From contig JACVVK020000466.1 in the NCBI GenBank assembly GCA_018292915.2, forward strand, positions 124,001 to 188,000: a stretch of 64,000 bases of DNA, read 5' to 3'. This document shows positions 31,156 to 42,686 of the stretch, piece after piece. Numbering within the stretch: the stretch's first letter is position 1; every line of letters starts with the position of its first letter. Under the pieces are notes generated by a model. The model was not told the origin of the DNA, did no database searches, and saw only the letters and a list, made by a program, of their open reading frames with translations. Source of the DNA: Batillaria attramentaria (lineage: Eukaryota; Mollusca; Gastropoda; Batillariidae). A program made the position numbers and the translations under genes.

Positions 31156-31665
31156 CCTGAGTATGGACCTCCTGTTGGAGAGTATCGACCTCCTGCTGTA
31201 GAGTACCGATCTCCTGCTGTAGAGTATCGACCTCCTGCGGTAGAGTATCGACCTCCTGTGGTAGAGTATCGACCTCCTGCGGTAGAGTATCGACCTCCTG
31301 CGGTAGAGTATCGACCTCCTGTGGTAGAGTATCGACCTCCTGCAGTAGAGTATCGACCTCCTGTGGTAGAGTATCGATCTCCTGCTGCAGAGTGTCGACC
31401 TCCTGCGGTAGAGTATCGACCTCCTGCGGTAGAGTATCGAATTCCTGCTGTAGAGTATCGACCTCCTGCGGTAGAGTACCGACCTCCTGCGGTAAAGTAT
31501 CGACCTCCTGCTGTAGAGTATCGACCTCTTGCTGTAGAGTATCGACCTCCTGCGGTAAAGTATCGACCTCCTGCTGTAGAGTACCGACCTCCTGCTGTAG
31601 AGTATCGACCTCCTGTTGCAGAGTATCGACCTCTTGCTGTAGAGTATCAACCTCCTGCTGGAAGT
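31155..31665. repeat. 21-bp minisatellite, 24 copies
   Basis: Unit GTAGAGTATCGACCTCCTGC plus G or T. The minus strand reads (Gln/Pro)-Gln-Glu-Val-Asp-Thr-Leu 24 times, a perfect heptad, within an open frame 31684-31100. It sits at the inner edge of an inverted-repeat arm (30721-31155). Confidence 0.92.
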
Positions 31666-31942
31666 CAGAGTTAGTTAGGTCCACCAGCGCTGCGTGGACA
31701 CTTGGGAACCTGACGTCTCAAGTGACACAAGCACACACACACTGAAAAACTGAATAGCGAGAGACTGTCAACCCTATCTGATTTATTTATTTAGTCATCT
31801 GTCTGTCTATCTGCGTTGTATTATGTGTATCGTCTTCCTTATTTCAAACAAAATTAATGAACGAAAAAAACAACGACAATAACAAAAATATACAAAAAAC
31901 AACCTGAATTATATTTAAAGGTGGAGAAAACAATAACAACGA

Positions 31943-31952
31943 CACACATACA

Positions 31953-32040
<88 letters not shown>
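31943..32040 (+). repeat. (CA)n(TC)n microsatellite
   Basis: First of three tandem segments, 31.85-32.70 kb, each with a CA tract followed by the same AACAACACAACAAAACGAA-type flank. Confidence 0.93.
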
Positions 32041-32042
<2 letters not shown>

Positions 32043-32220
32043 AACACAACAAAACGAAAAAGAAAAGGAGAAACAAATAACTAAATAGATAAATAAATAA
32101 AGAAAAGAAAATCATCTCAAGTAATTTTAAATTTGATTCACTTTCAGCTTTCATCTCGTTGTGGTGTCTTGTATTGTTCCGTTCATTAAAAAAAAAGAAA
32201 GTTGAGATACGTAAACAGAA

Positions 32221-32221
<1 letters not shown>

Positions 32222-32298
<77 letters not shown>
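32222..32298 (+). repeat. (CA)n microsatellite, second of tandem segments
   Basis: About 38 units; the flank TTCATCTCGTTGTG is shared with 32450. Confidence 0.95.
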
Positions 32299-32299
<1 letters not shown>

Positions 32300-32524
32300 A
32301 AATGGAAAGCATGTAGAAAAGCCAAAGACCTAAAGAACAACACAACAAAACGAAGAAGAAAAGGAGAAACAAATAACTAAATAGAGAAATAAATAAAATA
32401 AAAGAAAATCCTCTCAAGTAATTTTAAATTTGATTCAGTTTCAGCTTTCATCTCGTTGTGTTGTCTTGTACTGTTCCGTTCATTAAAAAAAAAAAGAAAA
32501 AAAGTTGAGATACGTAAACAGAAT

Positions 32525-32641
<117 letters not shown>

Positions 32642-32915
32642 GTGAAGGTACCATTAATCCTGGCTGATTTTCGCATACAACAAAATGATAATAATAATAA
32701 TAAATAAATAAAAAGAAATAAAAATGAAATAAAATAAATGAAGAAAGAACGAAAGAAAGAAAAAAAAATAAAAATTAAAAATGAAATAAAATAAGTAATA
32801 AAATCGCAGGATATTCATGCGCAGTACGAAACGTGTTCAGCTCATATAAACTTAAATCTGCAGTAGTTGCTGCTGAGGACGTCTTCTGTGAGCTCTGGTT
32901 TGGTAAAGGCAAAAG

Positions 32916-33089
32916 ATGGCGTGTACAGTATGTGCCTCAACCGTCGTCCTCTTCGGGGCTCTGGCTCAAATATCACACGATACAACGCCTGACGAGACGA
33001 CAGTGTTGGTGGAGAATGAAATTGCTACTCCTTCTGCAGAGATCCTCAGTGGTATCGAGAAGAGTGCTGCCACTGTTCAGAGGACTCAC
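32916..33089 (+). CDS. Receptor B exon 1: signal peptide
   Basis: MACTVCASTVVLFGALAQIS is a signal peptide, followed by an acidic, Thr-rich linker (HDTTPDETTVLVENE). The exon ends at CAC|GTGTGT in phase 0, which fits exon 2. There is no clear sequence match to receptor A exon 1 beyond the shared design, so the assignment rests on position, phase and signal sequence. Confidence 0.55.
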
Positions 33090-33821
33090 GTGTGTATTGT
33101 TGTAATATTGTTTCATGATAATGGGGTGGGAGTTTGAGTGTTTAATGTCCTTTTCCACCACATACGGGTCATATCAAAGACGGGGCAACGTTGAAAGAGC
33201 CAGCACAAATATTTGGCTCCAGCCAGGATACGAACTCACGACCCGAGCATTAAACGTCCAATGGTCTACCATTCGGCCACCCCGTCTCCCCGTTTCATGA
33301 CAAGAAATAAGATTATCCTTATAGTAATAGATAATGCAGCCTCAATGAATTGCAAGCAGGAGTTCAGGTCAAACCTGTGGATTTAGATTAAAATACCAGG
33401 GTAGACGCGTGTCATGCATACGTTACTGTGGAAAAGAATTTTTCGAATCCGTGATTTACTGCTCTCAAAAGTATTCAATGTAGCCACACACTTGTGTCAA
33501 AAAGTGTGAAGCACCAAATGTTTATTAAGGGGTCTGGAATCAACTTAATATCTAGAAGTCAGGCTTAAAACATTACTCTGTGATTGTGCAATTCAAATTC
33601 AAGTTCAAATTACTTTATTTATCGCTCATGGGGCAATTAAATGTTCGGGCGGGCTTTAAAATAATATAACAAACACTATTAAGAAGAAAGAAAGAAACTC
33701 TATATGAAATGACAAATCACTAAGAAATAAAACAATTCACTCCTTTAAGAATTAAAACATGCATAAGAACATCCATATCTAATACTGATTGTAATTATAA
33801 CACTTATTCAGCAGCAGCATC

Positions 33822-33876
<55 letters not shown>

Positions 33877-34100
33877 GAGGTGAGTTGTTCTCACGGTCAC
33901 GAGCGGACGCATTTTCGAGAGCTCCGTTGATTGCAATTGGAATTTACCGTATTTTAACGTATGGTATCCTGCGGTGTAAAAGTTTTTGCTTGTGATGTAC
34001 GTTCAGTACACTCACTTCAGTCTGTATTGAATTTTCTCCCTGTTCATATGGGCCGAATGGCCTGCAAAAACCGATTAAACCATTATTATTATTGTTGTTG

Positions 34101-34176
<76 letters not shown>

Positions 34177-36774
34177 TGTATCTTCATGTCACAATACCAG
34201 ATTTACCCCCCTCCCCCATCTCTTCGCCTGTCTTCCGGTCCATGGTCCGAAGTGTTAACCACTACATTCCGGGGGCCGGTGGGTAGCCAATGTAACTACG
34301 ATTAATCAACACGTTTTCAAAGCCAGCAATAAAATCTCTCTTGGCGCAAAAAAAAAAAAACATTTGATAATTATAAATGATTCCAGACACGTAATGCTAC
34401 ATTAAGAGGATTCACGTAAAGCAGCAATTGAAGTCACACCATGTTAATCTAATTATGGATTCATCTATCAGCCCTCGAGCTTGCAGCCGGAAGTGACCTT
34501 TGTCCCGTACATCAACCTGACCACGCAGGACCTCGTCAACTGTTTCTTCACGGACTCTGTAATTCACTTCCATGCCACTGGCGGTCACATGTCGTTAGAC
34601 GGCCTGCCTGCTGAGATAGACCCAAACACCACAACCAGAGGGGAGAAGACATGTGCCTTTAACTTAACACTGCCCACTGGGAAGATCGGACTGTTTCAGC
34701 TGGAGGTTTGCGGGTTCTCTGTTTGGCTTTATGACCTGGGAGTATCCAAAGTTCTGTTCACATCTTCCTCTGGCTGTAAAGAATGGAACAACTTTTACAG
34801 TCGCAGCAACACACTGTTAATGTGGCTGAGCCTGAATTCCAACGAGTCGAGGTTACATGTAGGTTTTACCGCAACCTCAAAACCTCAACTAGAATTGGTC
34901 TTTACATTGAATCTAACAGGTTTGTCATCGACAGTTTACAATATCAAGATTTATCGAAAAATTGAGAAATCTGACATTGTTACAATGAACCTAACTGGTT
35001 TGTCATCGATAGTTTACAATATCAGTTGTCGTAAAGTCCACAATATCAAGATTTACGGAAAAGAATCGAGAACTTACTACTCAACTTACTCGATGGGGAG
35101 TTTCCTGTCGGATGACGAAACAAACGACGTCATATATGTAGGCATTGAACACGAAACTTGTGAGTCATCTGGGGGCCAGGGGCTACGGAGAGTGGTAGTA
35201 GGACGGAGAAAAGCTCGACTAGGCTGAGGTTAAATGATTAGTACAAGATACATAAACGAAGACAAATCAGGTGAGTTTACGACTGATAAAGGGGATACAC
35301 GCTGATGCATGCTGATGATAGTTCTGGCGTGGTCAGGTTGAGACCAGAGCTGGGTCCGATCAGTGTGCATTTCCTGGCACAAACCGAACGCCTGCTTGAG
35401 GTTTCGGTGATACTGGCTGGACGAAAACTGTTAGCGACATCGTATGCTGTTTGCGTCAGTTTGTGCAAGGGCTTAAGAGTCGCGAAGGGATAGACACCTA
35501 AGCCCGTTTAGCCTATGCCGGTAAAGGTTTCACGATTTCACTATTTACAGGTGAGTCAATGGGCTGTCGGAATTTCTCATAACTTTGCAATATTGAATAT
35601 CATCATTGTTGACCGTTTTGCTAAACCTCATGGTGGAGTTTTATGCTTAGTTTCTAAACAAAAGACATTTCAAATTACGTTTCTTGCTGTGCTGCCTACT
35701 TGTTTGTTAAAACTGAGTGAGTGAGAGAGTGGGGTGGGGGTGTTTGGGGGTTTAACGCCCTTTTCCACCACATAGGGTGATATCAAAGACGGGGCAACGA
35801 TGAAAAGGCCAGCACAAATATTTGGCCCCAGCCGGGATCGAACTCACGACCCGAGCATTAGAAGTCCAACGCTCTACCATTCGACCACCCCGGCTCCCAG
35901 AGTGAGAGAGTGAGTGATGAAGTGATTAAATGTTTTAGAGAGCATGCAAGATCACTGCATTCTTTCTGCACATGGGGTACGATTTTCCAGGGTATGTTCA
36001 AACACCAGGCTGGTCAAAACTGAAACTGTATCCGTCCGACATGAACAGTTGCGTTACTGTGAGGGCACCATCTCTACATTTCATCATGACAAGCCTACTG
36101 GCGCACGATTTAAGTTTCACCTCTTTCGATCAGGATACGCTAACGGTTGCACCAGGACAGAACTGCGAGGACGGAGTGAACTGGCAAGACGTAGACGACT
36201 GGAACTTTAAAAAGGACAGGTTGGTCAAATCTGAGGTCATGTCCCTTCGTTTTCAAAGCGACAGTTTGATTGAACGGTATGGCTTCAGGTTTATTTTCTC
36301 CTTCCACATCCAGTCGGCCCTACCCCAGCGTCTGCCGGACGGCAAGTGGAACTGCTCCGTGCCGCACTGGGGCGACTTCCAGCAGCACTTCTTGTGTACG
36401 TTGTATCCGGAGTGTGCTGGCGGTAAAGACGACGTTGTCTGTTTTTCTACGGATGATAGTTGTGGACAAGAGATTTTTTCAACCCAGAAATGTTTTACGT
36501 TCGTGGAACCCACAGATGTCACCATTCACAACACACCTAAAACCCTGTTTAACAACCTACTCAGTTGGCAGGCCGCCAGATATGAATGTACAAGTCGGAA
36601 AATGCGTCTTCCCAGTCTGGAGTCAATTAGCAAACAGTTGATGATCTATGTATTTCTGAATGTTTATCACTTTGAAAACATCTACCTCGGTCTGACCGCA
36701 GCAACAGAGCCTCTGTATGAAACATAAGTTGCTCCTCGAAATATCTGTTGTATTGTTGTTGTTGGATTTCTTTG

Positions 36775-36815
<41 letters not shown>

Positions 36816-37223
36816 AAAACTAAATCTGTCAGATCTACCAAAGACCCTCGATCCGCTACGCTATAGTGGATCTAAGGTAAATCTGTGTTTGCCAAATGAG
36901 AGAGAGAGAGAGAGAGAGATGACGTCAGTTCAGTTGGAGAATTTTTTTCTGTGACGTGATCTAAACATTTGACGTCAGTCTCACACAGGTCGTCTCACAG
37001 AGGTTGCTATTTTAAGTTGTTTCTCTATAGCGAAACAACTTTATGAGACGGGGCAGATTTTGCTACGCGCAGCAGCAAAATTCAGTGATACAAAACAAGA
37101 CTGTGACGTTTCTCCACACAATACTTACTTTCACGCACACAGTGACGTAACGAAATCTGCGTCATAGACACCTTACGTGCACACTTTGCTGCTGCGTTCT
37201 TTTTGGCGGGAATGACGTGTGTC

Positions 37224-37292
<69 letters not shown>

Positions 37293-39277
37293 ACGGATGT
37301 AATGATGGCTATCTCCTAAACCACCTCGTTGGAGGCCTTTTTACTTTGAGATAAAATGGGAATTCACCTTCTCCAGACCTACTTTTCACGATTTTTAGCC
37401 TACTGCATTTTCAAAAGAGTTATCGCCGATGTTTAAAAATCGGTCATGTTACGATTTTTTTTCTAAAAAAAATGTTCAAATGGCTTCATTTTCTGAAATT
37501 GGGAAGATCATCCAATTATACTGCCTGTTTTCGTAGCACAGCTATGTAGCTCTGACAGGTTTTGTGTAAGAAAAATATTTCCGAGGTAGGGGTGGTTTGC
37601 ATATAAAGCCAAATATCTATGAAAAGACTCCTTCAAATTACTCATCATTCCGGTATTTTTGTCACTTGTGCCAACTGCACATATGACATGAACTGCTGCA
37701 CTATTATAGCTTTAGTATTAAGAATAGCAGAGCTTTTAGATAAACACATTTTTCACGTTTCTGCGAGAAGCGCCGGTCAAAAAAGTTCCAATTTTGCAAG
37801 TTCGTAAGTACAAACCAAGGCACATAAGTCCACGTTTCATCAGCTCTCTAGATCTTCCAGATTTTATGTCAAAATTAATTCAGTCACGGAAGTCACAAAA
37901 GCAACAAGGAAATCACAAGATATGTAGAAGTATCATCTGTCAGACGAGCAGCGTGGGGCTGACGTCAAATGTTTGGTTCGCAGACAAAATCTGCAAGTAT
38001 CGCCACTGCTTCCGACATTTCATCAGCCCTCTAGATCTTCCAGATTTCATGTGAAAAATAATTCAGTCGGAGAAGTCACAAAGCCAACAGGGAAATCACA
38101 AGACATGAACAAGCATCCTCAGACGATCTCAGTGCTAGAGGCTGACGTCGAAAGTTTACTTCACGGAATCGACGTCATCTCTCTCTCTCTCTGTATGACG
38201 ACCTGCCTGGGCTGACGTCAAATGTTTAGATCACGGAACTGACGTCTCTCTCTCTCTCTCTTTCTCTCTCTCTGGGGAGCCAGGGTGGCCGAATGGTAGA
38301 GCGTTGGACTTTCAGTGCTTGGGCCGAGAGTTCGAATCCTGGCCGCTGGGGCCAAATATTTGTGCTGGCCTTTTTCTCGTTGCCCCGTCTTTGATATCAC
38401 CCTTATGTGGGGGAAAAGGACGTTAAACTCCTAAACACCCACCCACCCACCCACTCACCCACCCTCTCTCTCTGCCTCTCTCTCTCTCCCTCCCTTCTTC
38501 CCCCACCCGGCCCCACCCCCAGTCACGTGGCTAATCGGTCGAGGTCGTAGAGGATCTAGTGTCATTGGTAGAACTTGGAGAGGGAAGAACCGGCAACAAT
38601 AACTACAAAGACAAAATAAAATGAAGTTTGGAGAAACAACTTTGTAGGACGGGGCCGTTCCTCCTTGTCATGTTTTGTGATTGCCGTCTTGGTGTTGTGA
38701 TTTTTCTGACAAAATCTATTTTCACATAAAACTTGAAAGATCAAGGGGGCTCGGGAAACGTGGACCTCAGATACCCGTGGATTTTACTTACGAAATCGCA
38801 AGATTGGGTGTCTTTTGACAAGTGCTTCTTGCAGAAACATGTAAAAAGTGTAGCCAAAAGCTGTGTTATTCTTAAGTAGTTCTCGTTATAATCATATGCA
38901 GTTTTCACGCTTGCAAAAATGCCAGAATGATCACTAATTTAAAGGATTCTTTTCAAGCAATTTGACTGTATGCATACCACCCTACCTCAGGAATATTTTT
39001 ACATAAAGTCTGTCAGAGCTACAGACTTATGCTAAGACTTCATTCAGTATAATTAGACGGACGTCCAAACTCTAGAAAATGAAGGAATTTGAGTAACCTT
39101 TTCGTCCAAAAACGTAACATGACTGATTTCTTTAAACGGACGATAACTCTTCTTAAAATACGGTAAGAGAAAAATCCTGAAACGCACATCTGGAGGTCAT
39201 GACTGCCTATTGGAATTTTTTCTCAAACTTTTCATGCACTCAAGCCATTCAACGATGTTGTTTGGGAGATATCTGTA

Positions 39278-39350
<73 letters not shown>

Positions 39351-39571
39351 ACAACTCCCGACAAAATGAACGCAGCAGCATAGCGTGCAAGTAAGGTGTC
39401 TATGACGTCACAGTAAGGGGGTGAAAGGATGTATTGCAGGAGAAACATCAAAGTCTTGTTTTTGTATCACTGAAACTTGTGTTCAGCAAACTCTGCCCCA
39501 TCCATAAGTTATTAGTTAGACTAGTTTTATTTATTATTAATAAACCGTTTTATGTTTACATCACTCTTATT

Positions 39572-39630
<59 letters not shown>

Positions 39631-42492
39631 CATTGGTATCAACAACTGGTGATTTTCAGGTATGAGAGGTTGTGGCGACTATCCAGTGGAGTTATTGCCT
39701 ATAATATCAACGTTGTAAGCAACGACCCTCCACAACACCCTCCGATTTGTGCAGCAATGATTCCTGGAGGGTTCGTACTCATCAGCCGAATAGAAGCTGT
39801 CAACTGTATGGCAAAAACCTTGTCTGGTGTCCTTTGCGAGTTAGTGGAGGGACTTCCATCATCCAAGGGTCAAGATGACACAATATACATACAGTTACCT
39901 ACTGTCAAAGCCAGCGCAAGAGGAGTTAATCTTACGCTGTGTTCGGCCAATCACAGCACGCATAGCTTTATGGCGTGTGACGTGCACAGCGACTGTTGGC
40001 TGGGTGATTACGGTGTTTGCACGGCCCCGATGACGCCACTTCCTCCACAATTCACGTGCATCAATCAGATTGAGCTTGTGCCATACTCACTGGTGTGTGA
40101 CTATCGAGAGGATTGTAACGACAGAAGTGACGAGGACTTTTGTGTTTTTCCATCGTGCCCAGAGAGAAGTCACTACCTTTGTGATAACAAACAGGTAACA
40201 GTTTCCATATACCCAGCGGAATTTCCTTGATCTTTCCATCGACAGAATTCGATTTCATTCAGTGTAACTGACCATTATTTCGATTGCTGACTATTGAACG
40301 AGTTATCTAACTAAAGAATTAAGAATATTTAACTAAAGAATATCGAACTAAACAATGCAAACGACATTCGGCATTTCTTGTCTTTCTTCTCAAATGTCTT
40401 TTTAACCTGCCAATCAATTCAGTGTATACCCCAGCACCAATACTGTGACAAATCACGCGACTGTATTGATGGTTCCGACGAAAAACACTGTTGGCAGCCT
40501 GCGGTCTTCACATTAGACAATAAACCAAGATCCATACCTTCACCACCAGCAGTTATCAATTTAGACGGGAAGGGATACTTCACAGCTCGAGCCCTGTACG
40601 CCAACACATCATGCCCGAAGACACATTTCCGGTGTCCAGGTGACGGCTACTGCATGCCGGTCTACGTGCGCTGTAACGACGTCTACGACTGTCCGGGCAA
40701 AGAGGACGAGGCGGCGTGTGACAGCTACACGTGTCCCGGGTTCTACCGCTGCCGCAAGTCCCGCGTCTGTCTCCACCCTGACCACGTTTGTGACGGGATT
40801 TCCCAGTGTCCTCGACACGACGATGAACTGATGTGTAACTTCACATGTCCGAATCAGTGTACCTGTTTTGGGCTGGCTTTCATTTGCTCGCAGATCTTTG
40901 ACGCTGGCTTTTACCCAGAGCTACGTTATCTTGATGCGAGTGGCAGTGGTATGACGTTAACGCACTTCACAAATAATTCTATGCTTGTCTATCTTGGGCT
41001 AGCCTACTGTCATATAACATTAATACATAACCAGTACCTCCCAAACTTACATGTTCTTGACTTAAGCGACAACTATGTCGTTAACATCAGTAGTGGTTTC
41101 CTTCGTAGAATGGAAAACCTGAGGACACTTTACCTCAACCGCAATCCCATGGTGTCCGTTTTCTCAGATGGTCACTCCGGAAGTACAATGAAGAACTTTC
41201 AGACACTGCACTTATCAGGAGTTGCAATGGAATTTATAAATGCCACTACCCTTTTCGCCACGTTTGAAGGAATTCAGACGCTGAATTTGTCGGATACAGG
41301 CTTACAGCGTATTGACAGTGAAGGTTTCCGCTCACTGAGACAGCTTCGTGTGCTGGATCTACGAGGATGTCCCATGACTGACTTTCCTGGAATTATATTC
41401 CAAGGACTTCGAAAACTAGAAACCATTCATGCCGACAACTTCAAGATCTGTTGCCCAGCAACGCTGCCGGAGGACTTCAAACTGAGGAACTGCTTCGCAC
41501 CATCAGACGAGATTTCATCTTGCGATGCACTTTTGCGATCAGATTTGTACCGTGTTTTTCTAGCGGTCTTTGCTGGTCTTGCTATGATCGGAAATCTGAG
41601 TAGCTTCATTTACCGTGTTGTTTTCAAGCAAATTTCGAGAAACATGGGTTACGATGTGTTTGTAACACAACTCTGCGTGTCTGATTTCCTGATGGGAGTG
41701 TACTTGGCAGTAATTGGCGTGGCGGACCGTCTGTATCAGGGCAACTACCTGTGGGAAGACACGGCGTGGAAGAACAGCGTGGCGTGTAAGGTGGCCGGTT
41801 TTCTGTCAGTGGTGTCCAACGAAGTGTCGGCTTTTATTATTTGTCTGATCACAATCGAACGCTTTCTTGTCATCCGCTTCCCGTTTAGTAGTTTGCGATT
41901 CAAGAGACGGTCTGGTTATGTTGTGTGTCTGATGGTCTGGCTTGTTGGAGTGTCTGTTGCTACAGTCCCTCTTTCACCGATGACGGTACAGTGGCGGTTC
42001 TACGGCCAGACTGGCATATGTATCCCGCTGCCCATCACTAGAGAAGTTTTCTCTGGTCATGATTATGCATTTGGTGTGATGGTCGTCCTCAACTTTGTCC
42101 TGTTTGTGATGATCGCCGTGGGACAGATCCTCATCTACTGGTCCATCCAAACCAACAGCATGTCTGACGTCGACCCAGCAAGACGTTCCAGAGACTTGGC
42201 CATCGCCCGCCGACTGTTTGCCATCGTCATGTCAGACTTCATGTGCTGGTTTCCCCTTGGCCTAGCAGGAATACTGGCTTCTTTGGGAATACCTATTTCC
42301 GGTGAAGTGAACGTTGCCATGGCGATCTTTGTCCTGCCATTTAACTCGGCCCTCAACCCGTTCCTCTACACTTTTAACGTCATCATAGAAAAGAAACGCG
42401 AAAAGCAGGAGGAGTTACTGAGAAAACGGCTGATGGCTGAAATCAATCGAAAGATCACCAGTAAAGGAGAACAAAACAGACTGAGCAACTGA
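32916..42492 (+). CDS. Receptor B: tandem paralog of receptor A
   Basis: Exons 32916-33089, 34472-34919, 35991-36714, 39660-40194 and 40423-42492 join in phases 0, 1, 2, 0 to 1316 residues. The architecture is the same as in the gene about 16 kb upstream, and the frame is intact, so both copies look functional. The extracellular LRRs differ much more from receptor A than the 7TM and parts of the LDLa region do. Introns are filled with SINEs and (CA)n tracts, and intron 3 is enlarged to about 2.9 kb by repeats. Predicted to be a plasma-membrane G-protein-coupled receptor; ligand unknown. Exon 1 is the least certain join. Confidence 0.82.
33119..33291 (-). mobile_element. tRNA-Arg-like SINE in receptor B intron 1
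   Basis: Minus orientation, full-length; target-site duplication GTTTCATGA at 33110-33118 and 33292-33300. It lies only 30 bases after the exon 1 donor. Confidence 0.85.
33402..33824. repeat. Inverted-repeat arm, right
   Basis: Partner of 30721-31155; lacks the 21-bp minisatellite. The pair encloses receptor B exon 1. CAAATTCAAGTTCAAATTAC suggests an A-rich retroelement tail. Confidence 0.85.
34106..34174 (+). repeat. (CA)n in receptor B intron 1
   Basis: About 34 units, 300 bases before the exon 2 acceptor. Confidence 0.95.
34472..34919 (+). CDS. Receptor B exon 2: first CUB-like domain
   Basis: Acceptor TTCATCTATCAG, phase 0, ending ACAG|GTTTGT in phase 1 like receptor A. It encodes DLVNCFFTDSVIHFHATGGH, an EKTCAFNL strand and LHVGFTATSKPQLEL, collinear with receptor A exon 2. 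Just downstream, the intron carries a short direct duplication of the exon end (TTTGTCATCGA repeated near 34921 and 35000). Confidence 0.75.
35732..35899 (-). mobile_element. tRNA-Arg-like SINE in receptor B intron 2
   Basis: Minus orientation, full-length, ending CCACCCCGGCTCCC. It is flanked by AGTGAGAGAGTG on both sides. It lies about 90 bases before the exon 3 acceptor. Confidence 0.85.
35991..36714 (+). CDS. Receptor B exon 3: CUB domain, LDLa-like segment, lectin N-half
   Basis: A 724-nt exon with acceptor GATTTTCCAG and donor CT|GTATGA. It encodes GYVQTPGWSKLK, then CUB strands, then the segment FLCTLYPECAGGKDDVVCF, then lectin motifs (QKCFTFV, LSWQAARYEC, MRLPSLES, IYLGLTA). A block of about 140 bases (36310-36450) is almost identical to receptor A, although the flanking exon sequence is strongly diverged. 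Confidence 0.8.
37014..38270 (+). repeat. Unclassified repeat family R1, copy 1
   Basis: Starts with a small hairpin (AAGTTGTTTC...GAAACAACTT) and TATGAGACGGGGCAGA. It continues through a (TG)n tract and AGAGTTATCGCCGATG to tandem GACGTCAAATGTTTA blocks. The copy at 45276 is nearly identical. No coding potential. Confidence 0.8.
37229..37291 (+). repeat. (TG)n within repeat R1
   Basis: About 31 units; shortened to a few units in the 45.3 kb copy. Confidence 0.95.
38274..38462 (+). mobile_element. tRNA-Arg-like SINE in receptor B intron 3
   Basis: Full-length variant with CTTTCAGTGCTTGGGCCGAG in the anticodon/variable region, flanked by TC-rich tracts. The copy at 46476 has the same variant and flanks, so both came by segmental duplication rather than two insertions. 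Confidence 0.83.
38690..39510 (-). repeat. Repeat family R1, diverged inverted copy
   Basis: In reverse it follows copy 1 block by block: ATGGGGCAGAGTTTGCT, GCTGCTGCGTTCATTTTG, (CA)n, AGAGTTATCGTCCG, CCTGAGGTAGGGTGG. Strongly diverged, so much older than the 37.0/45.3 kb pair. Confidence 0.7.
39281..39352 (+). repeat. (CA)n in receptor B intron 3
   Basis: About 35 units within the inverted R1 copy. Confidence 0.95.
39574..39628 (+). repeat. (TG)n before receptor B exon 4
   Basis: Ends about 30 bases before the acceptor TTTTCAG at 39659. Confidence 0.95.
39660..40194 (+). CDS. Receptor B exon 4: lectin C-half and LDLa 1
   Basis: Acceptor TGGTGATTTTCAG directly after a (TG)n tract; phase 2 to 0. 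It encodes LWRLSSGVIAY, PPQHPPICA, VNCMAKTLSGVLCELVE, then LCSANHSTHSFMACDVHSDC and an LDLa repeat ending EDCNDRSDEDFC. The donor is ACAG|GTAACA. The (TG)n tract ends about 30 bases before the acceptor and could affect splicing. Confidence 0.8.
40423..42492 (+). CDS. Receptor B exon 5: LDLa 2-4, LRRs, 7TM
   Basis: Acceptor CAATCAATTCAG, phase 0, 689 codons plus TGA. LDLa repeats include DCIDGSDEKHC and DCPGKEDEAAC. The LRR block has LHVLDLSDNYVV and LRTLYLNRNPM. The 7TM motifs match receptor A: GN, LCVSDFLMG, ERF, CWFP and NPFLY. The stretch around ECL1 to intracellular loop 2 (about 41740-41907) is identical to receptor A at the DNA level, silent sites included. Confidence 0.92.
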   Translation, partial: CIPQHQYCDKSRDCIDGSDEKHCWQPAVFTLDNKPRSIPSPPAVINLDGKGYFTARALYANTSCPKTHFRCPGDGYCMPVYVRCNDVYDCPGKEDEAACDSYTCPGFYRCRKSRVCLHPDHVCDGISQCPRHDDELMCNFTCPNQCTCFGLAFICSQIFDAGFYPELRYLDASGSGMTLTHFTNNSMLVYLGLAYCHITLIHNQYLPNLHVLDLSDNYVVNISSGFLRRMENLRTLYLNRNPMVSVFSDGHSGSTMKNFQTLHLSGVAMEFINATTLFATFEGIQTLNLSDTGLQRIDSEGFRSLRQLRVLDLRGCPMTDFPGIIFQGLRKLETIHADNFKICCPATLPEDFKLRNCFAPSDEISSCDALLRSDLYRVFLAVFAGLAMIGNLSSFIYRVVFKQISRNMGYDVFVTQLCVSDFLMGVYLAVIGVADRLYQGNYLWEDTAWKNSVACKVAGFLSVVSNEVSAFIICLITIERFLVIRFPFSSLRFKRRSGYVVCLMVWLVGVSVATVPLSPMTVQWRFYGQTGICIPLPITREVFSGHDYAFGVMVVLNFVLFVMIAVGQILIYWSIQTNSMSDVDPARRSRDLAIARRLFAIVMSDFMCWFPLGLAGILASLGIPISGEVNVAMAIFVLPFNSALNPFLYTFNVIIEKKREKQEELLRKRLMAEINRKITSKGEQNRLSN

Positions 42493-42617
42493 GTACATCC
42501 TCTACACGTTTCTGTTGCGTTTTCAGAGCTTTGTTTTTGTTGTTGCTTTGTTTTGTTTTGGGGGTTTTGTTTGGTCTGTAATGCTGCTCCCCTCCCCTCC
42601 TCCCCCCCCCTCCAAAA

Positions 42618-42625
42618 GTCGTGAC

Positions 42626-42686
<61 letters not shown>

